A DNA stretch of 41,201 nucleotides from Azolla pinnata (lineage: Eukaryota > Streptophyta > Polypodiopsida > Salviniales > Salviniaceae): positions 1 to 41,201 of the forward strand of contig JBBBWG010028688.1 of NCBI GenBank assembly GCA_037176905.1, in the 5' to 3' direction. This document shows, piece after piece, positions 1 through 11,600 of the stretch (the first letter of the stretch is position 1; each line of letters starts with the position of its first letter). The position numbers were made by a program, and so were the translations under genes. Below the pieces are notes generated by a model that saw only the letters and a program-made list of their open reading frames with translations, searched no databases and was not told the origin of the DNA.

Positions 1-646
1 TCAATGGAGCAGAGTTACAATTGGATTGGATGTCATCTTATGTTGTCATCTTTCAGTTGAATGATGTTGCAACGTATTACCTCTCGCTAACAACAACGTC
101 AGCCAGTGAATATTGAGGGTCTTCGTTAAAGGTCAAAAGTAAGCCTTACATGTTATTGTGTAAGTTGTAATATCTAAGTTTTGTTTATTGAATTAATCAC
201 CCAAATTTCCTCTCAGATTATTGATAAAGTCATCGAAGTTTCTTTTGAGAATGGTCCAAACCACTTTTAGCATGGTTTTTATCAGCAATGCCAAACATTA
301 CTGTAAAGTGATGTAGAAAGCAAATATGCTCTCCAAATAGGAATAGGATTTACCCAAAGAGAGAGATGGTAGTAGGAATGGTGTCTCTTGGAAGAAAAGG
401 ACAGAAATATATCTGACATCTCCCTCTATAAAGCCAGTTTTTGATCCATGGTCAAAATGGTGCGATTTGTCGTTTGTCTGAATCATTAATTACAAAGAAA
501 TGCAATCGATTTCTGCAAAGTAACAGTGCTTATCCTAATTTTTTCCAGGTATTATCCCAAGTTTTAATAGATCGCGTAAAGATTTGCTTGCAGTACAGTA
601 TGCTCGCTATGAATGGCTTCTCTTGGGGATCATGACCCCTCGGGGA

Positions 647-1228
647 ACACCCTAAACCCTAAACCCTAACCCTAAACCTTAAGCCCTAAACCCTAACCCC
701 TAACCCTTCAACCCTAAACCCTAAACCCCTAACTCTAAACCCTAAACCCTAACCCTAAATCTTAAACCCTAAACCCTAACCCTAAACCTTAAACCCTAAA
801 CCCTAAACCTGTTTCTATACAAAAACATATTTTGATATATAATATATATATATATACATATATTTCAAAATATCTTTTTTTTTATAGAAAAACAAACAAA
901 ACCTTCAGGTGTTTCAAAAGCTCGGGAAGATCTCAGCCGTCTGTTGAGGATGGTCCATCGGACAGCGAAGAGCAGGTTTGTCTCTCTCTCTCTCTCTCGC
1001 TCTCTCGTCTCTGCCTCTGCTAAACCCTAATCCTAACCCTAACCCTAACCCTAACCCTAACCCTCACCCCAACCCCTTATCCTAACCCTAAACCCTCCCA
1101 TTGTCCCCTCAACTGCTGCTGCTGTAGGTAAGTCATCCTCTCTCTCTCTCGCTTTGTATTTTTTATGCGATTTCCTGTGTCTGCTAAACGATAACCCTAA
1201 CCCTAACCCTAACCCTAACCCTAAACCC
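647..1228. repeat. Interstitial telomeric arrays (mixed CCCTAAA and CCCTAA)
   Basis: Three clusters, at about 647-806, 1021-1098 and 1190-1228, are built from ccctaaa and ccctaa units. The first cluster alternates both units with variants such as ccttaa. The second is mostly pure ccctaa. Between them lie modules with (ct)n runs and the shared phrase tctgctaaa leading into the next array. CCCTAAA is the usual land-plant telomere unit, while CCCTAA is the vertebrate or Asparagales type. Since genes lie on the right and the block recurs at 25 kb, this is interstitial or subtelomeric rather than a chromosome tip. Confidence 0.9.
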
Positions 1229-1284
1229 TCTTATGTCAGTCATCCTCTCTGTCTCCTTGTCTCTGCGTCTGCTAAACTCTAAAC

Positions 1285-1790
1285 CCATACATACATACAT
1301 GCATACAGACATGCGTACATACATGCGTACCAACTCGCTGCACACATGCATGCATGCCTGCGCATCCACAGTCATGCATCCATCCAAAGGTGCATACATC
1401 CATCTGCCGATGCACATTCGTTCCTCAATATGTTACATTAGGTACATACATGCATATGCTTGTATGCTCATATACGTACATACGTACCTATCTACTTTCT
1501 TGCATATTTTACATGCATCAGTGCATGCTTGCATTCACACATGTATCCATCCATACACTCAACACTTCATCCATGCATGCACCATGTACATGTATGTGCG
1601 CACATGCATACATGCATGCATGTGTGCGTGTCTACGTACATGCATAGTACGCATGCATTGATGCGTGTTCATGTCTACATATATGCGTACATTATGTACA
1701 TGCATACACACGTGCACGCATACCCACCTGTGTGCCTACATGCATGCATAATGTACATACATACACACATGCATGCATGCATGCATAATG
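1285..1790. repeat. ATGC/ATAC-rich alternating microsatellite
   Basis: About 500 bp of degenerate catacatgcatgc-type sequence, largely alternating purine and pyrimidine. It opens reading frames on both strands that are rich in His, Cys, Met, Thr and Tyr; these are low-complexity artefacts. The same tract recurs at about 25495-26045, and a related one lies at 34660-35250. Confidence 0.85.
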
Positions 1791-2639
1791 TTTGCATTTT
1801 ATTGAGCTTTTTTTTAGACAATGCTGCCTAGTCACATCGTTTTCATAGAATGTTTTTATTGTTGAGTTGATCAAGAAGTTTCCTTTTTCTTTTAGTTTTT
1901 TGAAGTATGGATTCTTGTTAGCAAGACAGGGGTTGAGTAGAATTTTAGAAATCCATCTATAGCCTGGTTTGAGGCCAGTAGAGAAAATTTACTCTTTGCT
2001 CAAGTAAATTAGTTTCCGTATGTTTAAAGAGAATCGACCTTAACCTAGTATTTGAATGTCAACAACGTTGCCGTATTCTCAAGTGAGTTGACAATATTCT
2101 TTAGAGAGTTCTCGGGATTGTTTGGTTATGAAAGCCTCTCTAATGTACTAACAAACCCTCTCGAGTTTATCTCTGAACCATCTTGTTTGCTCCATCTATT
2201 TCCAATATTTCGATGCTATTTCTATATATATATATATATTTCTCCTTGGAATGGTCCTTTTACTGTTATTATTATTTGAATGGAATTTAAATGCACTTTG
2301 TTATCTCTTCAACGTTTTGAGTAAGATTCAAGTATTATAAGTTTTCAGAACATGTATTCCCACACATGCGCACACACATTCCACTATATTTGATCTTTTT
2401 TGTCGTTTCAAAATATGGCTTTGAAGCTAATAGTTGTACATCTCACTATTGGATTAGAAAATTATGGAGGAAAAACAAAAACATCGGCTTTGCTTTACAG
2501 GTATCTCGATTATTCCTTGTGTTGTTGGTGGTTCAGTTAGAGCTTCCGAGCTTCATCACCATCATCTTCATCGTGAGGTGAGTTTCTTAGTTTAGCTTCC
2601 ACTAGTCATGTTCAAGTTTCGTTGTTGGACATCCATTCT

Positions 2640-4223
2640 TGTATTTCATTAAATTATTTCATCTTTCCTGGCTTGGCAGTCCATTTATATTTCCATACTC
2701 AGTGATGTCGAGCGTTTGTCGCAAAGTGACAGAAACAGGACAGGAAGAAAGGGAGGAAAAAAAAAACAAAATAGGGTGGATAAGAGATCCAAGGTCATTG
2801 CCTCCAAGTAGTTTAGATGTAAAGACATTTGACTTACAATTTCCTTTTATTGAAGTGGAGTTCGTGGAAGACCTTCAGGGGAAATTTTCTAAGAGATGAG
2901 TTTATGGATATAGATGCCTTAGAATGTTTTGTGAAACATATATTTTTAACATTGGAGGCAAATACAGGAGTGTGGTATGGAATGGGAGGAGATTTGGCGG
3001 GTGGTGAGCTAGCTAGTCGACTGATCCATCTTATCTTTTTTGGTTGTTTATACAAATTGTCCAAGGCCTATCTTGATTTTAAGACAGAAAGAGGAGAAAC
3101 AAAATTAGAGCAGGAAGAAATAGTCACAACACATTTGCATGTGAGAGACGCTTTAAATCCCCAATCTAGTACTGACCAAGATTATCCTAGTAGTGAATCA
3201 TCAACAGAAGGTTCAACATAGAAACCAATAGAGATATCCCAGATATAATGGTAACAACAGTTTGCGAAAGTTTTTTGAGGGAGAAGAATTGCAAGCTGAC
3301 ATGGCCACCAATAGTAAAGGCTGCTCTAGCAAGAAGGAAATTGAGGACCATTACTGTAGTTGAACTCAAGGAGGATGTACAAGTAAGTTTACTTTCTATT
3401 TATATGGATTCTTATGGAGTCCCGTTAAAAATTGGTGACTATATTAAATTATTTTAATGAAATTCTAGGCCTCTCATTGCGGAATTTTTCAATGTGCGTC
3501 ATATGCAATCAGCGAATCAATGACGGATATGAAGCTATATAAAGATAAACCAATTTATCTTTTATTATCTTCAAATGGATACTGGTATTTTTGCACATTG
3601 ACAATGAGGAGTATTGTAGAAGTTGGAGATGATGGCTTAGTGAAAAATGACCCTTGTGAAGATAAAGATGCTTTAGATGCACGATTGCATGAGAGGTTGG
3701 TAAAACTTAAACCTTTTTCATTTGATAGAGAGATGAGCAATGAACCTGGGAGATATCCTGTGGGAGAAATGTGTATCCGTAGCGAAGTAAGTATTTTTTT
3801 AATGTCCTTTATTTTGCATTATTTAATTTATTTCTCATCACATTTTGTGTTTTAGATGTTCGAGCGGTCATTATCGTTTGGGACAGTAAAGCCAGATGAC
3901 TTTTTCTTTGTCCAATGTCTTCTTAGATTAATGCTTGGCGATACAATTTTGAAGGTAAATCGAGTTTTAACAATTTTTATTTTGGTTTTATATAGACTAG
4001 GTTATATAGATCGAGGGAGAAGGTACACGTGGTCTTTTAGATTATTTATACTTGGTAGGCTGATCTTATGGATTGGGTTATGTAGATCAACATCGAAGAT
4101 GCACGGGAAATTATAAAAATATGCAAAGAAGAGGAGAACGAGATTTCAGAACGGATTGAAAAAATTTCTGTAGCTAAAAAACTAGATGCTGAAATATGGA
4201 GGAGCATGGAAAGAGGGATCTAA
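2640..4223 (+). pseudogene. Unrecognised multi-exon gene, possibly decaying; PD-(D/E)XK-like signature
   Basis: I do not recognise this family. The 3' half is clean. An exon ends at 3381 (gtaagt donor), followed by exons 3469-3786, 3856-3954 and 4086-4223, all joined in phase 0 with canonical GT-AG borders and a final stop at 4221-4223. The joined part is about 240 residues. It contains VVELKEDVQ followed by QCASYAIS and then PIYLLLSSNGYWYF. An E-x-K strand followed by Q-x-x-x-Y is typical of PD-(D/E)XK nuclease-like folds, including type I restriction and Crinkler-type domains; this is only a resemblance. Upstream, two open blocks (about 2703-2885 and 2885-3215) lie in different frames with no intron between them. 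Continuing the protein needs a frame change near 2885 and another near 3210, which suggests decay, mis-drawn exons or sequence error. It lies between the end of repeat block A copy 1 and a dispersed repeat. A related last exon survives at 26398. Confidence 0.45.
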
Positions 4224-4689
4224 GCTAGCCAAGTATACAAAGTTTGTTGCACACTAGAGCTTGTAAATACTAATTTCTAGATTTACAAATTAAGTGTCAC
4301 AAGAAAAGTGTCATGTGTTGAAGCCTAATTTTATGTTATTGAGATTTGAATCATAATGGTGGATTGATTTACCGTGCAATTAGAGGGTGGATTGGTGCCC
4401 ATTAATTAAGAGAATAAAGTTGTGCATGTGTGGTGTTTAGTTTTGTGGATCAATAATGAGCATATAATCGGTGCTGCATCTATGTAATTGCATCCATTGC
4501 ACATCGGTGCACGAGTTGCTTCGCAGTTGGGAGCTCATCAGTAAATCTGGGAATTTTAGTGGTTTTCTCTTGAAAGGCTCTTGAGAATTGAAGTTGAGTT
4601 TTCAACTAGAAAACATCAGACTAATTTATGAAGTTTGTTGATTATTGGCGGAATTGCTTTAAGCCTAGGTAGATGTTTCAGCACACTCG

Positions 4690-5060
4690 GGTTGAAATGG
4701 ATTAAGGGTTGTTTAAACACACCAACCGCCCATGAGGAATGGAATCAAAGACAAATCCAAAATACTGTCTGCACTATACCTTTGGATTATACCTTGATGT
4801 TAATAACGAGTTCGATGAGAAGAGAGCCTAGCCTCTCTGATAAAAGTCTTCAAAATATCTCAATGATTCGGAATAACAAGAGTTAGGTAGTCCCCTTTAA
4901 TGTAGGTCAAACTTCCAGGGCTCAATGACCACACCTGTAAGCTGATGATATTTTAGTTCTTCCCTCATCCCAAGACAACTGGTTCTCTATTGATTCCACC
5001 CCTTTGAGCCATTCATAACAGCCTTTCAGGTCGGTTCTGAAGATTATATCCTTTACAGAT
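4690..5060 (+). repeat. Dispersed repeat B, copy 1
   Basis: About 370 bp align with 33360-33730, inside an SGT1 intron, in the same orientation. Shared landmarks in order are: atggattaaggg, a run near caccaaccgcc / taccaaccactcc, caaaatac, ttggattataccttg / ttagattatacctta, gtcttca, a line reading tag(t)cccttt..ata(t)aggtcaa followed by agggctc and tgacca, and a final ggttc. The copies are diverged. No coding capacity is visible, so it could be a solo LTR or a non-autonomous DNA element. I did not find clear terminal repeats or a target-site duplication. Confidence 0.6.
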
Positions 5061-5249
5061 CGGCTCTTAAAGGTTGTACCTATAACAAATACAGCTTACC
5101 CTTGCTGCGACGGGAGTAAATCGCCTGCAATACCGTGATCGTTTCAAATATGCTCTTGCAGATCATATGCGCGTTAGAGTGCAATAAGATCGAGGCGGAT
5201 TAATCGAATTCGAGATCAGGAAACAAAAAGCACTCTGATTCAGTCAATC

Positions 5250-5335
5250 TCTTCAATCCCATTCGATCCCATCGATCCCATTCGATCCCATTCGATCCCA
5301 TCATTCGATCCCATCATTCGATCCCATTCAATCGA
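5250..5335 (+). repeat. cccattcgatc tandem tract
   Basis: A short imperfect tandem array of cccattcgatc and cccatcattcgatc units, about seven copies, lies 340-420 bp upstream of the PA200 start codon, probably in the promoter or far 5' leader. Confidence 0.8.
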
Positions 5336-5364
5336 TCAGCGAAGAAGCAAATGCATATGCTTAC

Positions 5365-5661
5365 ATGCATGTGGTCCCACAAAGACTTGATTTGTTTGAA
5401 TGCCCCACTTTTAACTTAACAAGCAAACCACAAAAACTTGTCGAACACGTTTCCAGTTCCTTCATTTTGATGAAACAGAAAAAACAGTTCAGAAGCGACA
5501 GACGACGAAGCAGGAAGAAGCCGACGGCAACGACGACGACGACGACGACGACGACGCAGCAGCAGCAACAGCAGAAGAAGAACAAGAATCCAGAAGGGGA
5601 AGCAAGGAGGAGAATTGGAGGAGGAGGCGGAGGAGGAAGCAGAGGAGAACGGCGGCTGTAG
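5365..5661 (+). other. Possible upstream ORF in the PA200 leader
   Basis: An open frame of 98 codons starts at an ATG at 5365 and stops 12 bp before the PA200 ATG. Its second half is made of homorepeats: nine Thr from (acg)n, six Gln, a Lys/Asn run and a Gly run, all from trinucleotide repeats. It resembles no protein I know. If transcription starts upstream of 5365 it would act as an upstream ORF and could reduce PA200 translation; the transcription start is unknown. The frame may stay open simply because trinucleotide repeats lack stops. Confidence 0.25.
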
Positions 5662-5673
5662 CTTTGCTCCCCA

Positions 5674-8600
5674 ATGGCCCCCGCCACTTTGCACGTCTAC
5701 AACGCATGGCTCCCCCCGCCCGTCGCCGAACAGACCGTCCTCGAGACGGAGGCCTTCTCCCAGGCTGTCCGGTGCCTCCAGCAGGATCGCGACGTCTCCC
5801 CTTTCGCCACTCTCAAGTGGATCTCAGTCGTAAACAAGTACTTCCCCCCCTCCCCCTTCCATTTCTTCGTACAATCCGTCCTTCATCCTGATTGGAGATT
5901 ATAAAATTCGGCCCTTTCTCAATAAATATATATACCGGCAGCTTCGATGACCTGCGTGCTTGGGATTGGATAGGTTTTCTGCGCATTCTTGTGTGCTGTG
6001 TTTCCTGTTTTGCTTGAGTCTTTAGGCTGAGCTGAATGTGTGTAGACTAACACCGTGGTTAAGTCAACAATGCGAAGGATCAATTTGAGGTTGTAGAATG
6101 AGAACGGTAAGTTTCATGCATTTTTACTGCCAAAGATAGAATTTCGAGGCACAGAAGTCGATACCGAGACGTTTTCACTGGATGCCGATGTTGAGAGAAC
6201 CCACATGTGGTTCAGTCATCTGTTGATATTCTTCCAGGCAGAACCAATGCTGTGATTATGCTCAGAACATCTGGGATTCTTCTGGACCGAAGCGATGCCA
6301 GAAATGTTGCTGCTGCTTAATGTTTGTTTAGAATGCTATAAAATGTGCTCAGACCTTTGGAGTTTCTTCTGAACCGAGGCAATGCTAGAAATGTTGGTGC
6401 TGCTTAATGTTTGTTTAGAATGCTATAAATTCTGTTTGGATCTTTGGGGATTCTTCAAGACAGAAACAATGTTATAAATGTTGGTATTGCTTAACATTAC
6501 TCAAGGCTGTTCTATACATTTTGTACAGTAAATACATGGTACATGAAAAATCTACAAAGAATGCTTAACTAACATAAGAGATGCCAGCATTTGTAGTGTC
6601 GATTTGATCTTGACAAATCTTAAAACACGAATCACCTACTGAGCACTTTTCGTGATGTAATACATAGTTTTTATAAGCTTACTTTTAAGCTGTAAAATCT
6701 GAGGGGAAACTAGTCTTGCATTATACAAGAAGGGCAGATCACTGTCTACATATAGAGAGTAGAAACAAGCTCTTGCATAATGTTTGGGCCCACATACCCA
6801 CATATGTGCCGGTGGAGATTTTGAGTATGATACTTGAAAATAGATATAATCACTGATGAAATCTTAACAAGTCTACATATCTAAGGATAGAAGATCATGT
6901 GCTCAGGTCAATCGAAGCTTTTTTCTTTAACAACTCTCCAACATGGACCGCTCTTAGACGAAAAGATCTCCAGAGAGGGGAGGATGCCTTTATTTGTCAA
7001 TGACATTGGTGATGAGGCCTTGGTCCTTTTGTGTGTGCTTACATGCTCGACACATTCTGATTGCTTGATCGATGGTTTTCCCTTTTGATTGTGTTTGGGG
7101 AGCGTGGTTACCCCTTTTGATTGTCTATGGGGAGCCTCTACTAGTGTATTCCTGGGTTGAATTGTGGCCTGAGGAAGAATCGTGAAATTAAAGAAAGTCA
7201 TAATTGAGAGAGAGAGAGAGATTGATGTACGAGACAGATAAGTAAACGAAATCCTGAGAGGTAGAATATAAAAGGGAGAGGGAAAGAGACAGAGAGCAAC
7301 GAAATCCCGAGAGATAGATTAGAAAAGAGAGAGGGAGAGATAAAGAGAACACTTTAGGACAAATCTCTGTCATTTTACAGTCTTTTGAAAACAAGAAGTT
7401 ACCTAATCATCTCTGATGTCGAGCAATTGGTTACCACTATCTTAGATTTATTTCTGAAGTCCAAGGAAACCTATGTCCAGGTAAGACATTTTATCCTTTT
7501 CTTTAACTTTTTTGTGATCTTGCATTTCTTTATCATTTTTGTCATAATTCTTTATTTAATTTCAGGCAAGATGGGTTGTTGTTCTATACAAATTTCTAAA
7601 GAAATTCTCCAAGAAGCTTACACTGACAGTTGATTGGAGACCATTCTATGATCTTCTAATATGCTACAGTTTTAAAAGGTAATTAAAACAATTATAAGGA
7701 TGCCTTTAGTTCCATGGATGCTATATGATTATGTTTATAAGAGTCCACATGAAGTTGTAAAATTAAGTCGAGTATATCATACAAGTTCTGGATGAATGTA
7801 ACACTTTCGGAAGGTAAATCTGGATATTTGCATTTGGTTCTATGGATATCTTATGATTATGTTTAAGAGTTCCCATGAAGTTTGTAAAATTAATTCAAGT
7901 ATATTTTACTAAACTTACAGATTCTGGATGAATATATATCATCTTTGAAGGTAAAATTCAATTTGTTATATAACTGATAAACAATTATCAAATCCTTGAT
8001 ATTGCATTCTATGTAGGCCACATTCGTTTGAGGGTGTTGCATTGAAAGGATCTTTGATTAATGGAGTTGCAAACATCATTCGGAAATGTAGACGCTACTT
8101 TCCAGCAGGATCTTCTGCAGAAATATGGAAGGAAATCCGGTATTTAATCTCTCTTTTGATTGGTATGACTTCTTGCATGTTCGAACTGCAGGCTTTTAAG
8201 GGGATGTACTCTGGTTGTATTGCAGGCCTATGCTGGACGATTTGTCTCATAATGCTTCTCTTGAAGGAGCCGGCTTTATCTCTCTACTAATGCCAATGAA
8301 TTCAGAAGCAGATTTAGACTTCTATACAAGGTGTTTGTGAATTCTAAGTGTATGAAGCTTTGATTTCCTTGTATAATTTGTACCATTGAGGCAGGAAGCT
8401 TTTGTTTCTAGTGAATGGTTGGCAGAATGTCTAGAGTTATGGGATGGAATCCCTTACTGCCAATATTGGGATCTACAATGGGCTTCTTTGATAGCGCGGT
8501 GCATACAGAAAAGTGCAGGCATGAATAATCTACACTTGGAACAGTTCATGTCTCCACTTTTCTCACACTTTCTGAGATCTTTTGAGGTTGGCTTCTTTAA

Positions 8601-11600
8601 TATTTAGCTTTCGTTGGATTGTTACATCTGGAATACATGGCTTTAGTTTTACCTATTGAGCAAACCTTGACATTTGTGTTTATTGGATGACATTAACGTT
8701 TAGTCTGTTTTCATTCAAACATCCTCTGTGCTGAGGTGTATATCTATGATGTTTAGTACTGGATCTCTAAAAATCTGGTATTCTGTTCACTACTGTTCAC
8801 TAGGATCTTGCAGATGTTATGGATACCTTGTTTTCTGGATCAGAAAACCAAAACATAGCGCACAGTATTGGCATCCAATGCAATCACTTGTATGTGAGAT
8901 GGGGTGTACAGAAATCTCCTTATTGAAACATCCACTTGAATTACTTGTGGCCCAGATTGTGGGTTATTGTCTGTAGATATTCTCATTTCGGGAAACTACA
9001 AGGGCTATGATTGCAAAATGATATGCATGTGTGCTTGAATGTCCAATGTATTTTAATTGCCGAACTTGTATATCATTGTATATGAATGTTCTCAAGTAAG
9101 AAAGCTATGAAGACATTGATTGGTGAAGGATTTCTGCTCTCTAATGCTTGATTTTAAATGTCTATTTGCTGTGTCATCTGTATCTTGAAGTTTTGATATT
9201 CATAAATTGTGACAACTAAAATTAGACTGTATAGAGAGAACATTTTAGCCAGAGATTGTAGATAAGTTTGTTGACTGACAAGAAAATCTGCTCCATTTCT
9301 TTGGACCCTTGTTTTCTATATGCAATGACGACTGTGTGTGTATATATGTACATTTGTGTGCGCATGTATACACCTATATACATATATACTATGCACATAT
9401 TGATGATTGGTGATGTCCATGTTTTTCTCAAAAATTTGAACTGCGCTGTCTTATTTTACCCATGTTTATTAAGGGATGGTGTTACCATGCTCTTATGTAC
9501 TCGTCAAGATAAAAGACGGGGATTTTCTTGACAACTTTTACTGAGTTAAGTTCTCCTGGTTCAGGTTCCTGTTGGAAAGACTAGTGGAATCTTCCCCTAC
9601 CAGAGGGAGGTCAGCAGGGAGATTTCGCTTACTTTTTCATCGGCTTCTCATGCTCTACCTAAGGCCATTGCTAAAGCTATTGTAAGAACTATTAAACTAA
9701 ATGATTATATTTAAGTTTTGCTTATAAGTAAAATACCTACATGATTCTCTCCATATTTGAAGGTATATCTTCTCAAACCGTCTGGTAGTGCTCAAAAACA
9801 TCTCGATAGCATGATTGATCTTCTTGAACAGTAGGTGCTATCCGTACCAGATTTAAATCTTGGGGTATATAAGGTTAATGCTAAGTATCTTTGTGCTAAA
9901 CGCACACCAATTTCCAGATACTATCATCCCTCGAATGGAGGATCATGGACACAGTCTTTGGAGCGCTTTTTGCACCATATGGTGAATAATTTCTTAAAAA
10001 GGCTTGCCAAGGAACAAAGGTACTTCAAAAATTTCCATTTTTTATGCTTCAAATGTTTCCCATGAACTCTAATTCTTATTGATGTTTCCAGAGAACGAAC
10101 AAGTCTTCCAGAAATACATTCCAAAATGCAATTCCATTTAATGAACAATGAGAGGAAAACATTTGTAGAAGCTGTTACTCGATTGATAGAGAGAGGAAAG
10201 TTCAGCAAAAATTCCTCATTAGCAAGGACAGCTGCTATGGTGTCTTCGAGTCTTGCCTATATTGAACCTTCACTGATGTTGTCGTCCAGTATTTCACAGT
10301 TTCAGACAGCCTTAGATAGTGTGAGTCTATAGCTAGACTATTTAACTTTTTCATTTTCCTCCTTTACTTTTGCATGCTGCAATTGAGTTAACTGTTTTAT
10401 AACACTTGATACCTCACTACAGTGATGGAATGGAAGATTTTGTCAAGTTTTGAATGTATGATATGGCATTACCTGTTCATGACATACTGATCATAATGGT
10501 GTATCGGACATGACCAAGGTTGGTGTGATCAGAAGGGTCTCTGACTGTGTGATGGTGGGGAAATATGCACATCACAGTTGTAGTCCAGGTTGATGTCTGA
10601 TAAATATAAATATTTTAGTATGCAACCCCAGTCATCTAGAATTGTATATTCACTGAGATTAGGATTTCTACGATAAATATAAATATTTCTAGTATGCAAC
10701 GGATATTTACTGTGATTAGGATGTCTGCTTATACATCATTTTGGGTGTCCTCTGTGGCATCTTTTGTGGGATTGGTCTATTCTTTACCTAGAGGCATCAT
10801 CGCGTTTAGATTTCTGCTGCAAAAGGCTCTGTTTATTTGTCCTTATCTCTAGAAGGAAGTGATCATTGTGTGATTTCTTGTCTAGAAAATGCATCTGCAT
10901 CTTCCTCTGAAAATAAATGAGGGAAAATATACATATTGCTTTGTAGATCCATCTTGGATGTGAATCTGGCAATACATGTTTGTTGTCAACTCCCTATCCT
11001 CAGTTACTGAAATGATGCCTCAACCTGTGCTATACTGTGTGAAGGTCATACGTCGTGCGTGTGTCCATTAACATGATATCTATAGTAGGACTATCCAAGG
11101 ACATTTGTCAGAAGAGGCAACTTTTAATTGGGCTTTGTAGTTTCTAATTGCACTTTCTGAATTGGTCCAGGTTTGTTTGATGCCCAGTATGGCTATTTGA
11201 TGCTATTTCATGTTCTGAAATGTTTTCGATCATGCATTTCCACATATCTATCAGAAGCGTGAGTCTATATATCTAATGTTCAATCAGTTCGCAAAATGTT
11301 GAAATCTTGATTCTGTTGCATTTATATAACAGATAACTGCTACTCATCAGTTGGAAACAGCAATAAGGACTGTAGCTCTCTCAGCTCGTGCATTGCTGCA
11401 TGCCTCCATCAAGAGACCATTGACAAATTCTGAAGCGGAAACTGTAGTAACCGCTGCATCAAATGAGGTTCTTGGCAGCTGCAAAGATACTTTGGAGTTA
11501 GCATTGATGCATACATTGTCTGGCCTTGATGCAAACGATCCTCCAAAGACCACTGCCACATTACAGCTGTTTTGCTCAATCTTCTCAAGTGTAATTTATT

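Larger units (their letters stand above)
1..2050. repeat. Repeat block A, copy 1 (left of PA200)
   Basis: This stretch matches 23956-26308 in the same order and orientation. Both open with tcaatggagc, share the line tgtcatcttatgttg, then telomeric arrays, CT-rich stretches, an ATGC-rich microsatellite and the same tail ending at cctagta. The copies differ by many substitutions and indels. Copy 2 begins about 220 bp after the PA200 stop, so copy 1 may follow another PA200 3' end lying to the left of the window; that is an inference. I see no convincing coding sequence in it. The open frames here come from the microsatellite and telomeric repeats. Confidence 0.85.
4224..5360. other. Non-coding stretch between the unrecognised gene and PA200
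   Basis: No gene is supported here. Positions 4228-4300 resemble the tail that follows block A copy 2 near 26310-26370. A dispersed repeat occupies about 4690-5060. The last part, about 5250-5335, is a short tandem tract of cccattcgatc-like units just upstream of the presumed PA200 leader. Confidence 0.7.

Noticed and set aside
1184..1874. His/Cys/Met-rich open frames on both strands (also at 25524-26079 and 34577-35398)
   Set aside because: Low-complexity translation of the ATGC microsatellite; no splice or start context.
5361..5707. Minus-strand open frames rich in Val, Cys, Ser or Leu runs upstream of PA200
   Set aside because: They are the antisense of trinucleotide repeats in the PA200 leader.
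8728..8976. 82-codon open frame between PA200 exons 6 and 7
   Set aside because: The family protein continues directly from exon 6 (SFE) to exon 7 (VPVGKTSG), so this is intron with chance openness.
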